The notes under the pieces: model-generated
Databases searched by the model: none
Told to the model about the DNA's origin: nothing
What the model saw: only the letters and a program-made list of their open reading frames with translations
Translations under genes and position numbers: made by a program
Source of the DNA: an uncultured Chthoniobacter sp.
GTDB lineage: Bacteria; Verrucomicrobiota; Verrucomicrobiia; Chthoniobacterales; Chthoniobacteraceae
Length of the DNA: 64,000 nucleotides
Direction of reading: 5' to 3'
Assembly (NCBI GenBank): GCA_903874975.1
Contig: CAIQUL010000147.1
Location: 1 to 64,000, forward strand
Shown: piece by piece, positions 56,818-64,000 of the stretch
How positions within the stretch are numbered: position 1 is the stretch's first letter
How the letters are laid out: each line of letters opens with the position of its first letter

Positions 56818-57945
56818 TCAGGGCGCCGAGTCCGGAGCGCGGGATGGCTCAGAACTGGGGCGCAGTGCGCTTCCTCGGATGAATTTGCGCGCGCTGGCCT
56901 TGACCTTGCTGCCTTTGCCGGTGATTTCCGTGAGCGTCATTTTGTGGACGGTGAAATTCGCGCGCCAAATTTCGATGCCGAGGATCCCGGGAGCGTCTTG
57001 CCAAGCTTTGTAGGAAAGGTCGGAGTAGTCGGTCTCGAGGGTGGTGATGAGGCGGCCGTCGAGGTAGCAGGAAATCTGATTCTTTCGGACTTTGACGACG
57101 GACTGGTAGCGGACGCCGTTTTCGATCCCCATTTTGACCTTCGTGCGGTTGTTGATTGCTTGGCGACCTTCCAAATCATCAATGCCGGCGATGGTATTGT
57201 CCCATGCTCCGACACTCCATCGGAAGCTGTGGCCGTACGCCCAGCAAATCTGCCCCATGCTGTCGTTTCCATGGTCGCGAGTGAACTCCACGAGGAAGTC
57301 GTATTCCTCTGGTGGTGCATACTGAATGCGGATGCCTGAACCGTCTCCTCGGTCACTTTTGAGTCCGCCTGGAGTCCGTTCCCACCGCCCATTTTTGGAG
57401 TCCCGCTCCACGTTGACCAGCGGCAGTAAATCAACGAATTCCCCGGGAACTTTAGGTGCCACGGTCGCCGGCGGCGGAGTGGGCGGGGCGGCAGGTCTGG
57501 CGGCGAGCGTGGCGATGGTCACCGATGGAATCCTGATTTGCTGGCGTTCGGCGCGAACGGTCTGGGCCAGATCGGCCCTCAGGGCTCTGACATAGGCGGC
57601 CTCGGCATTTTTGTAAGCAGCATCCAGGCGCGCATCAGCCTCGGCCATCGTCTCCGGGTAGCCTTTGACCGGGGGCAGCACCGCCAGCCAGGCGGGCAGC
57701 GCGCCAGTGGAATCGAACGCCTTTTTTTCGGCGACGAGCCTCTGCCCGACATCGGGCGGCGTGGTCGCGGGCAGCGTTTTGATGCGCGCGTCGAGTTCGT
57801 GGGAGATGACGAACCGGGCGTTGGCAATGATGGCTGTGTGATCGCGGATGGCCGCGGCCAATGGCCGGCGGACGGGATCGGTGTCCTGCGCCAGAGCGAC
57901 CGTGGAAATGAACAGCGTGAGGGCGAGGTGAGTGAGGTTTCGCAT
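56818..57945 (-). CDS. secreted LamG/DUF1080-like protein
   Basis: A 375-residue product starting at MRNLTHLA, with a signal peptide (ALTLFISTVALAQ). The N-terminal part is helical (about residues 25-150, with an Ala/Pro-rich linker to 165). The C-terminal ~180 residues are a beta-sandwich (EYDFLVEFTRDHGNDSMGQICWAYG; NQISCYLDGRLITTLETDYSDLSY; LGIEIWRANFTVHKMTLTEITG) like LamG/DUF1080 domains common in Planctomycetes and Verrucomicrobia. Probably carbohydrate-related; role unknown. Convergent with cusA. Confidence 0.75.
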   Translation of the reverse strand: MRNLTHLALTLFISTVALAQDTDPVRRPLAAAIRDHTAIIANARFVISHELDARIKTLPATTPPDVGQRLVAEKKAFDSTGALPAWLAVLPPVKGYPETMAEADARLDAAYKNAEAAYVRALRADLAQTVRAERQQIRIPSVTIATLAARPAAPPTPPPATVAPKVPGEFVDLLPLVNVERDSKNGRWERTPGGLKSDRGDGSGIRIQYAPPEEYDFLVEFTRDHGNDSMGQICWAYGHSFRWSVGAWDNTIAGIDDLEGRQAINNRTKVKMGIENGVRYQSVVKVRKNQISCYLDGRLITTLETDYSDLSYKAWQDAPGILGIEIWRANFTVHKMTLTEITGKGSKVKASARKFIRGSALRPSSEPSRAPDSAP

Positions 57946-58053
57946 GAGGGAACTGCGGCTAAGCATCCGCTCGGAGTGCTCTATCGGCTGAGGGTGGGGC
58001 GGTCAAAGCGATTCCCGCACTTTGGGTCGCGCGACTTTCATCCGCCGCCAGAC

Positions 58054-58725
58054 TCACTCGGTGGGTGTGACCGATGCGCGGATGAAGGCTTCGTGGCGAT
58101 TGCGCCAGTGCTGGCGGGCTGCGGGATCGTCGAGCGCCTCCTGCAGAGCGGTGCCGAGTTCGTAGATTGTGGTGTCGAAACCGAGGCCGGCATAGGCGGC
58201 GATGTTCTCCCGCATGGCGGCGGTCAGGGTGCGAAAGAGTTCGCGATCATGCGCGGCTGGGGTCTCGAGGTCTTCGGGATGATCGTACGTGTATTGGCAG
58301 GCGGCGAGAGCTTGGGAGTGGTGCCGCCGACACGCGTGCGGACGCACCTCGTAGATGGAGCAGCGGGCATCTTGCAAAAGCGGGCAGGTGACGTTGCGTG
58401 TGGCGTGCTCGCGCGGAGTGAGCGGCAGCACGGCCTCCGCGTGGCTCGTGAGCCGCTGCTGCAGCCCGTCGGTTTCCTCCGCTGTGAACTCGCGCCGGAT
58501 GTGGTCGGCGATCAGGAAAACTTCGTGCGCCAGCACGTCCACACGCAACGAACAGCAGACCGCGCAACCCGCTCCGCAGGCGAGCGCCACCTTTCGTTCG
58601 GCGATCATCCCGGCGTTCAAATCGTCGAAGGCGGCCAGGGCGCTGCGAGCGGCCGCGTCGAAGTCCTCCGGCGCGAGGGCGCGATCAATGTCGGCGATGA
58701 GTTGGTGCAGAGGGTAGTCGGGCAT
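58054..58725 (-). CDS. YkgJ-family cysteine-cluster protein
   Basis: A 223-residue protein. The conserved CxxCC-type cluster is CGAGCAVCCSLRV (residues 50-62), followed by CPLLQDARCSIYEVRPHACRRHHS (about 115-137), which is the YkgJ/zinc- or iron-chelating domain. These proteins bind a metal or Fe-S-like centre of unknown use. It sits alone beside a decayed region. Confidence 0.87.
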   Translation of the reverse strand: MPDYPLHQLIADIDRALAPEDFDAAARSALAAFDDLNAGMIAERKVALACGAGCAVCCSLRVDVLAHEVFLIADHIRREFTAEETDGLQQRLTSHAEAVLPLTPREHATRNVTCPLLQDARCSIYEVRPHACRRHHSQALAACQYTYDHPEDLETPAAHDRELFRTLTAAMRENIAAYAGLGFDTTIYELGTALQEALDDPAARQHWRNRHEAFIRASVTPTE

Positions 58726-59269
58726 CCGCGCGGAACGTGACCCGCCGCCCGCGGGTCGTCGAGCCAGCAGGTTGTGGCGGTTGACGCGGGCGCTCGCCGG
58801 GCCACTTCGAGACGCGGCTACCGAGGCCGCTTCAAGGGCTTCCCGACCCTGGCGACTCGCGTGGGTCGGGCTCCGTGATCTCCCTCACGTTCCTCGTCCC
58901 TCTGCGCGCTCTTGAGCCGCGCCGAGGCAACCCTCTTGTGACCGGCCAATTCCTCCAGGTCCTTCCGCTCGGTACGGATTGCCCCTACGGTGTCTTGTTC
59001 TTTGAGCAGGCGCTCTTCGCGTCGTGATCGGCGGGACATGGGCTTCGGTGATTTGGAAAATTGGCAAACCGAGTCTGGCGGAGCAAGTCTGCAATACTGG
59101 CGATTGCGAATTCTTTCGGTGAGACCACCCGGCGCTGGGCGATGTCGGCATGGTGGGCGGCCTCGTCGAGCGCACTCGGGTCGGAACGGACACCACGGCG
59201 AACCAGCCCTCATGGAAAGCGGCTGCGATCGCCTCCCGTGCCGCCCCATGACTGAGCGAGTGTCGCCCT
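58726..59269. other. decayed region without intact gene
   Basis: About 540 bases. On the reverse strand fragments such as REAIAAAFHEGWFAVV and, in another frame, ALDEAAHHADIAQRRVVSPKEFAIASIADLLRQTRF look like real coding remnants, but I cannot place them. A small reverse frame ending at 58818 (MSRRSRREERLLKE...) is highly charged and probably spurious. Confidence 0.4.
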
Positions 59270-59538
59270 GCGAGCCCACGACCGAAGTCGCCGTTGCGCG
59301 CGGGCCAGGGGGCGGAAGCGTTGAGCGGGCCGTGGACGTCGAGGTTCTCGATGGCGAAGAGCGCGAGCTGTGCGAGCTGTGCGAGCTCGTGGAGGTGAAT
59401 CTAGGACATCCACTGCCGGCCGTCGCCGAGCGCACCGCCGAGGCCGAGGCGGAAAAGCGGGGCCATCAATCGGAGCGCGCCGCCATCATTTCCGAGGACG
59501 ATAGAGGTGCGCCGCGTGCCGAGGACGCGGCTGTCTGA
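59270..59538 (-). pseudogene. TIGR01777 (YfcH-like) epimerase remnant with premature stop
   Basis: Reverse translation gives RRTSIVLGNDGGALRLMAPL, FRLGLGGALGDGRQWMS, a stop at 59401-59403, then IHLHELAQL and FAIENLDVHGPLNASAPWP. This is the C-terminal half of the TIGR01777/SDR39U1 family of NAD-dependent epimerase-like proteins (expected GSGRQWMSWIHxDDL); the stop (TAG) replaces the conserved Trp (TGG). The N-terminal Rossmann part is missing at the junction near 59540. A decayed gene. Confidence 0.85.
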
Positions 59539-59552
59539 GATGCGCCGCCCTT

Positions 59553-59780
59553 TCCGCTCCCGCTGTGCCAGGATCGGAAATCGAAGACGAACTCGGCGAT
59601 CTCCTTTTCACTGTGGTCAAGCTCGCCCGCAAACTCGACCTTGATGCCGAGACCGCGCTCCACCCCGGCACGAGGAAATTCGCCACCCGTTTCCGCGCCG
59701 TCGAGCAACTCGCAGCGGCGCGCGGCATCGTTTTGGAAAAGCTCGCGTTCGCCGAACTTGACCAGCTTTGGACGAGGTGA
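59553..59780 (+). pseudogene. truncated mazG C-terminal fragment
   Basis: Reads EIEDELGDLLFTVVKLARKLDLDAETALHPGTRKFATRFRAVEQL and ends LEKLAFAELDQLWTR. This is the end of the second nucleotide pyrophosphohydrolase domain of MazG (EELGDLLF, KFxxRFxxxE, LDxxW). The N-terminal ~190 residues are missing, replaced by the convergent TIGR01777 remnant, so the two truncated genes meet at a deletion or rearrangement junction near 59545. Confidence 0.85.
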
Positions 59781-60064
59781 AGCGCCAGTCCGCACCCGGC
59801 GCGCAATCGTAGCATAGCGTCCGTTCATGGCGTTGTAGCCCCGCATGCGTGTCATCTGAGGGACCGACCACGCACGCGCGACGGGTCAGGAGCCTCCCCG
59901 CGCCCGTCGTCGTTGGACTTTTTTGGATCACGACCGGGAAAGTGCAAAATCAAGCAGTGGCGGAGAAAGTTCACAGGCCGCCATGCGTCCTCTCCAGCCG
60001 CCGGGCCGTGAGAACCCCATTGCGGTTTAGTTTCTATCTGACACTATTTTCTTCGCCAACGATT
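59781..60064. other. intergenic leader of the marR operon
   Basis: About 285 bases with no recognisable gene; the marR promoter should lie toward the 3' end, where the sequence becomes more AT-rich (TTTCTATCTGACACTATTTTC). I see no clear inverted MarR operator. Confidence 0.45.
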
Positions 60065-60535
60065 ATGAACAACTCCACCGGGCATTGCGCCGCGCAGCTT
60101 CTCGAGGTCGTGCCGCTGATGATGCGCGCCATCCGCGCGCAGGTGCGCCGCCACAGCGAGATGTCCGTGCCGCAGTTTCGTGCGCTGGCCTTCCTCGGGC
60201 GCAATGAGTCCGCCATGCTCGGCGAGGTCGCGGATTTCCTCGGTCTCACGCTGCCGGCAACCTCGAAGCTCATCGACGGTCTTGTCGCCTCCGGCCTGGC
60301 GACTCGCCGGATGGATCCGGAGGATCGCCGCAAGATCATGCTGAGCCTGACCGCGGCGGGGCGGCGTAAGTATGCGGCGTTGCTGAAGTTCACCGGCAAC
60401 TTTCTCAGCGAGCGTATGGCGCGGCTCACCGCTCAGCAGCGGGCGGGCATTTCCGGCGCGCTGTGCGCGCTGCAATCCATTTTCGGGGATGCACCGCCGG
60501 AGACGAGTCCCCGCCCGCGCAGAAAAATCCACTGA
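60065..60535 (+). CDS. MarR-family transcriptional regulator
   Basis: A 156-residue winged-helix regulator (MSVPQFRALAFLGRNESAMLGEVADFLGLTLPATSKLIDGLVASGLATRRMDPEDRRKIMLSLTAAG), with the typical DxRxxxxxLT wing. It lies 14 bp before an RND efflux operon and is its likely local repressor, responding to toxic small molecules. The start at MNNSTGH follows the AT-rich leader. Confidence 0.92.
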   Translation: MNNSTGHCAAQLLEVVPLMMRAIRAQVRRHSEMSVPQFRALAFLGRNESAMLGEVADFLGLTLPATSKLIDGLVASGLATRRMDPEDRRKIMLSLTAAGRRKYAALLKFTGNFLSERMARLTAQQRAGISGALCALQSIFGDAPPETSPRPRRKIH

Positions 60536-60549
60536 CCGGTTTTCCCGCC

Positions 60550-61680
60550 ATGCACTCCGCCGCCTTGCGTTTCCTGATCCCGGTCGTCCTGCTCGCCTCC
60601 CTTGCCGGCTGTTCAAAAAAGGACGGCGTCGCGGGCGGGCCAGTGGGCAAAGGCGGCCCAGTTCCGGTCAATGTCGGCGAGGCGTTGAAGAAGGATATGC
60701 CGTTGGATTTACGCGCCATTGGGAACGTCGAGTCCATGGCGACGGTGGAGGTCAAGGCGCAGGTCGGAGGCGAGCTTCTCGAAGTGAATTTCAAGGAGGG
60801 CCAGGATGTGAAAAAGGGCGACCTGCTTTTCAGCATCCAACCGCTCCTGTACGAAACGCTGCTCGCGCAGGCCGAAGCCAACCTCGTGAAAGACCGCGTC
60901 CAGGCGGAGAACGCCCGCCGTGCCGCCGAGCGCAACTCCGCGCTCGGCACCAAAGGCGCGATTTCGCCCGAGCAACTCGACCAGATGCGCGCCGTTGCGG
61001 AGGCCGCGGAAGCCGCGGTCAAAGCCGACGAGGCGCTGGTCAAAATCGCCCGCGTCCGCCTCGGCTACGCCACGATCGAATCCTCGATCAATGGCCGCAC
61101 CGGAGCGGTCCACGTTCAGCCGGGGAACCTCATCAAGGACAACGCCGACACCGCGATGACCACGATCAAACAGATGGCTCCGATCTACGTCACTTTCGCC
61201 GTCCCGGAGCAGCACCTCGCGGACATCCGGCGCGGCCTCGCGGAGCGCGCCCTGCCCGTCACTGCACTTAATCCGAAAAGCGGCCACGCGCTCGCTCGAG
61301 GCACCGTCACCTTCATCGCCAACGCCGTGGACATGACCACCGGCACGATCACGCTCAAGGCCACGTTTCCCAACGACGACCGCGCGCTCTGGCCCGGTGC
61401 GTTTGTGGATGTGGTCCTGCGGTTGGACACCGAGACGGGCGTCACCGTCGTGCCGTCGAGCGCGGTCACCATGGGGCAAAAGGGACCGCAGGTTTTCGTC
61501 GTCAAAGCGGATGGGGCCGCAGACCTCCGCAGCGTCACGGTCGGGCGCACCGTCGGGCAGGAAAGCATCATCAGCAAAGGCGTGGAGCCGGGTGAGCAGG
61601 TCGTCACCAACGGCCAGTTCCGCCTCGTCCCCGGCGCGAAAGTGCTGGTGAAGCCCGAGGTGGAAACGCCGCTTCGATGA
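60550..61680 (+). CDS. RND multidrug efflux membrane-fusion lipoprotein
   Basis: A 376-residue HlyD/AcrA-type adaptor with a lipobox (LASLAGC, residues 14-20). The lipoyl/barrel-sandwich part (VEVKAQVGGELLEVNFKEGQDVKKGDLLFSIQ), the coiled-coil hairpin (about residues 100-165) and the beta-barrel/MP domains (GTITLKATFPNDDRALWPGAFVDVVL) are present, like MdtA. It joins the RND pump encoded downstream to an outer-membrane channel. It overlaps the pump's start by 4 bp. Confidence 0.92.
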   Translation: MHSAALRFLIPVVLLASLAGCSKKDGVAGGPVGKGGPVPVNVGEALKKDMPLDLRAIGNVESMATVEVKAQVGGELLEVNFKEGQDVKKGDLLFSIQPLLYETLLAQAEANLVKDRVQAENARRAAERNSALGTKGAISPEQLDQMRAVAEAAEAAVKADEALVKIARVRLGYATIESSINGRTGAVHVQPGNLIKDNADTAMTTIKQMAPIYVTFAVPEQHLADIRRGLAERALPVTALNPKSGHALARGTVTFIANAVDMTTGTITLKATFPNDDRALWPGAFVDVVLRLDTETGVTVVPSSAVTMGQKGPQVFVVKADGAADLRSVTVGRTVGQESIISKGVEPGEQVVTNGQFRLVPGAKVLVKPEVETPLR

Positions 61681-64000
61681 ACATTTCCGAGCCCTTCATC
61701 CGGCGGCCGGTGATGACCACGCTGGTCATGCTCGCCATCCTCGGCTTCGGGCTCTTCGCCTTTCGCGGGCTGCCGGTGAGCGATCTGCCGAACGTCGATT
61801 TTCCCACCATCCAAGTCTCCGCCAGCCTCCCCGGCGCGAGCCCGGAGACCATGGCCGCCGCCGTGGCCACGCCGCTGGAGCGGCAGTTCAGCACCATCGC
61901 GGGCATCGACTCGATGACCTCCACGAGCGCGCTCGGCCTCACAAACATCACCATCGTCTTCAACCTCAACCGCAACATCGATGCCGCCGCGCAGGACGTG
62001 CAAAGCGCCATCGCCGCCGCCGCCCGCCTGCTCCCGCGCGACATGCCGAGCCCGCCGTCGTACAAGAAGGTGAACCCCGCGGATTCGCCCGTGCTTTTTC
62101 TCGCCGTCCTCTCGCCCACGTTGCGGCTTTCCGACGTGAACGAATACGCCGACACGCTTCTCGCCCAGCGCATTTCCACCACGCCCGGCGTCGCGCAGGT
62201 TTCCATTTTCGGCCCGCAAAAATACGCTGTCCGCGCGCAGGTGGACCCGCGCGAACTTGCGGCGCGCGGCATCGGCGTGGACGAAGTCGCGAAGGCCATC
62301 CAGGACGCGAACGTCAATCTCCCGACCGGCACGCTCTACGGCCCGGCCGAGGCCGCGACCGTGCAGACCAGCGGCCAGCTCTTCGATGCCGCCGCGTATC
62401 GCCGGATCATCGTGGCCTACCGCAACGGCTCGCCCGTCCGGCTGGAGCAGCTCGGGCGCGTCATCGACAGCGTGGAAAACGACAAGATCGCGAGCTGGTT
62501 TCGCGGCACCCGAGGCATCGTCCTCGCCATCCAGAAACAGCCGGGCACCAACACCGTCGCCGTCGTGGATGCGGTCAAAGCGCTGCTGCCCACCTTCCGC
62601 GCGCAGATGCCGCCGGCGGTGCAGTTGGAAATCCTCGCCGACAAATCCCTCTCCATCCGCAGCAGCGTTCACGAGGTCGAGTTCACCCTCGTCCTCGCGA
62701 TCGCACTCGTGGTCCTGGTCATCTTCCTTTTCCTCCGCAATATCCGCGCGACCCTCATCCCCTCCGTGGCCATGCCGCTCTCGATCATCGGCACCTTCAT
62801 GGTCATGCACCTGCTCGGCTTCAGCGTGGACAATTTTTCGCTCCTCGCCATGACCCTCGCCACGGGGTTCGTCGTCGATGACGCCATCGTGGTTTTGGAA
62901 AACATTGTGCGCCACATCGAGCGGGGCGCCTCGCCCATGGAGGCCGCGCTCAAAGGCTCGCGCGAGATCGGCTTCACCATCGTCTCGATGACCATCTCGC
63001 TTGCCGCGGTCTTCATTCCCGTGCTCTTCATGGGGGGTATCCTCGGACGCCTGCTCAATGAATTCGCCGTCGTCATGGGCGTCGCCATTCTGGTCAGCGG
63101 CTTCATCTCGCTCACGCTCACGCCGATGCTCTGCGCGCGCTTTCTCCAGCCACACGACCAGCGCCCGCAGGGCCGGCTTTACGAAATGAGCGAGCGCGTT
63201 TTCGACGGCGCGCTGCACCTTTACGAGCGCACCCTCCAGGCAGCTCTGCGGCACCGTTTCCTCGTCCTCATGGTCGCGCTCGCGAGCATCGCCGCGACGG
63301 CATTTCTCTACACGAAGCTGCCCACCGGCTTCATCCCCACTGAGGATACCGGCCAGATTTTCGTCATGACCGAGGCCGCGCAGGGCATCGGGTTTGAAAA
63401 GATGTGCGCCCTCCAGCAGCAGGCCGCCGCCGTCGTCCTCGGCAATCCGCATGTCGAGGGCTTCATGTCCAGCGTCGGCGTGGGGCCGAATAGCTCGACC
63501 GGCAATTCCGGGCGCATTTTCATGAACCTCAAGCCGCGCAGTGAACGGCCATCGGCGGACGCCATCATCGCCGAGCTGCGGCCCAAGCTCGCCGGCGTGC
63601 CGGGGCTGCGCGCCTTTCCGCAGGTCGTCCCTTCGATCCGCATCGGCGGCAGCCTGACCAAGAGCCTTTACCAGTTCACCCTCTCCGGTCCCGACCTTCA
63701 GGAACTCTACGCCATCGCGCCCAAGGTCGAGGCCACGATGCGGCAGATTCCCGGCCTCATCGACGTGGCCAGCGACCTGCAAATCACCAACCCGCAAGTC
63801 ATGGTCACCATCGAGCGCGACCAGGCCGGCGCGCTCGGCGTCAGCGCCAGCCAGATCGAGACCGCGCTCGCCCACGCCTACGGCGCGCAGCAGATCTCCA
63901 CCATCTACACCGCCACCAACCAATACCGCGTCATCCTCGAAGTCCTCCCGCACTTTCAGGAAAGCGCCGTCGATCTCCACGCCCTCTACGTGCGCTCCGC
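61677..64000 (+). CDS. RND multidrug efflux pump, partial (MdtB/AcrB-like)
   Basis: The gene runs past the end of the window; 774 complete codons are present, starting at ATG 61677 in the ATGA overlap. HAE1-type RND features: MNISEPFIRRPVMTTLVMLAILGFG, the paired TM4 aspartates VVDDAIVVLENIVRH, GRLLNEFAVVMGVAILVSGFISLTLTPMLCARFL and PTGFIPTEDTGQIFV. These match the MdtB/MdtC-like proton-driven drug exporters rather than metal pumps. The last third of the protein is missing. Confidence 0.92.
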   Translation, partial: MNISEPFIRRPVMTTLVMLAILGFGLFAFRGLPVSDLPNVDFPTIQVSASLPGASPETMAAAVATPLERQFSTIAGIDSMTSTSALGLTNITIVFNLNRNIDAAAQDVQSAIAAAARLLPRDMPSPPSYKKVNPADSPVLFLAVLSPTLRLSDVNEYADTLLAQRISTTPGVAQVSIFGPQKYAVRAQVDPRELAARGIGVDEVAKAIQDANVNLPTGTLYGPAEAATVQTSGQLFDAAAYRRIIVAYRNGSPVRLEQLGRVIDSVENDKIASWFRGTRGIVLAIQKQPGTNTVAVVDAVKALLPTFRAQMPPAVQLEILADKSLSIRSSVHEVEFTLVLAIALVVLVIFLFLRNIRATLIPSVAMPLSIIGTFMVMHLLGFSVDNFSLLAMTLATGFVVDDAIVVLENIVRHIERGASPMEAALKGSREIGFTIVSMTISLAAVFIPVLFMGGILGRLLNEFAVVMGVAILVSGFISLTLTPMLCARFLQPHDQRPQGRLYEMSERVFDGALHLYERTLQAALRHRFLVLMVALASIAATAFLYTKLPTGFIPTEDTGQIFVMTEAAQGIGFEKMCALQQQAAAVVLGNPHVEGFMSSVGVGPNSSTGNSGRIFMNLKPRSERPSADAIIAELRPKLAGVPGLRAFPQVVPSIRIGGSLTKSLYQFTLSGPDLQELYAIAPKVEATMRQIPGLIDVASDLQITNPQVMVTIERDQAGALGVSASQIETALAHAYGAQQISTIYTATNQYRVILEVLPHFQESAVDLHALYVRS

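Noticed and set aside
58818-59039. Small reverse gene MSRRSRREERLLKE...
   Set aside because: Highly charged, no homology, lies within a decayed region downstream of broken coding remnants; probably spurious.

Overview
The window is GC-rich, densely coding bacterial DNA with no tRNA, rRNA or CRISPR array that I could find. The gene set points to a Gram-negative member of the Verrucomicrobiota or a close PVC relative. It includes an SdhC of the single-subunit b558 type in an sdhCAB operon, a DksA-like protein next to L33 and S18, GYF/Yip1 and DUF4350/DUF4129 membrane proteins, PQQ beta-propeller and LamG-like secreted proteins, and abundant short palindromic repeats. The phylum is inferred from gene content, not from a marker search.

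Layout. 0-1.5 kb: two reverse membrane proteins (DUF2752; GYF-Yip1). 1.5-8.8 kb: a forward, mostly overlapping operon of zinc-finger membrane proteins, DUF4129, DUF4350, MoxR ATPase and DUF58, interrupted between moxR and DUF58 by an inverted-repeat element that carries a four-helix-bundle (S23/IVP) gene. 9-14 kb: secreted PQQ propeller, then trpE and trpG, separated by a second element of the same design. 14-20 kb: two-domain ABC permease, topoisomerase III (topB), dprA. 20-21.7 kb: a gene graveyard (broken paralogue, outer-membrane transporter fragment, deleted cheA). 21.8-25.5 kb: phoBR-type two-component pair with a candidate Pho box, a methyltransferase-like membrane protein, miaA. 25.5-28 kb: RRM protein, then dksA-rpmG-rpsR. 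28-34.8 kb: ABC-2 permease, DegP-type protease, LpxH-like phosphoesterase, HExxH protein, tyrosine-rich lipoprotein, thioredoxin-like protein. 34.8-35.1 kb: a cluster of two kinds of palindromic repeat. 35-38 kb: argF, pgk, tpiA. 38-42 kb: DUF2868-DUF3482 pair, gamma carbonic anhydrase, HU. 42-47 kb: hybrid kinase and response regulator. 47-51 kb: sdhCAB, CoA-binding protein, a second RRM protein. 51-57 kb: Cys-rich protein and a cusBA-type metal efflux system. 57-60 kb: LamG-like protein, YkgJ cysteine-cluster protein, then decayed TIGR01777 and mazG fragments. 60-64 kb: marR plus an RND multidrug pump that runs off the end.

The most interesting signal is small mobile-looking structure inside otherwise ordinary operons. 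(1) Two elements of about 0.45 kb each have a four-helix-bundle gene between long, short-period inverted repeats, and each fits exactly between the stop codon of one operon gene and the start codon of the next. Possible solo arms lie at two more gene junctions. (2) A 156-bp palindromic element with perfect 27-bp inverted ends lies in frame inside the cusA-type gene, with a 160-bp intergenic relative at 34.9 kb. The same cusA gene carries a second, 81-bp inverted-repeat insertion, also in frame. These resemble Rickettsia palindromic elements and 23S rRNA intervening sequences in concept, but the families here are different.
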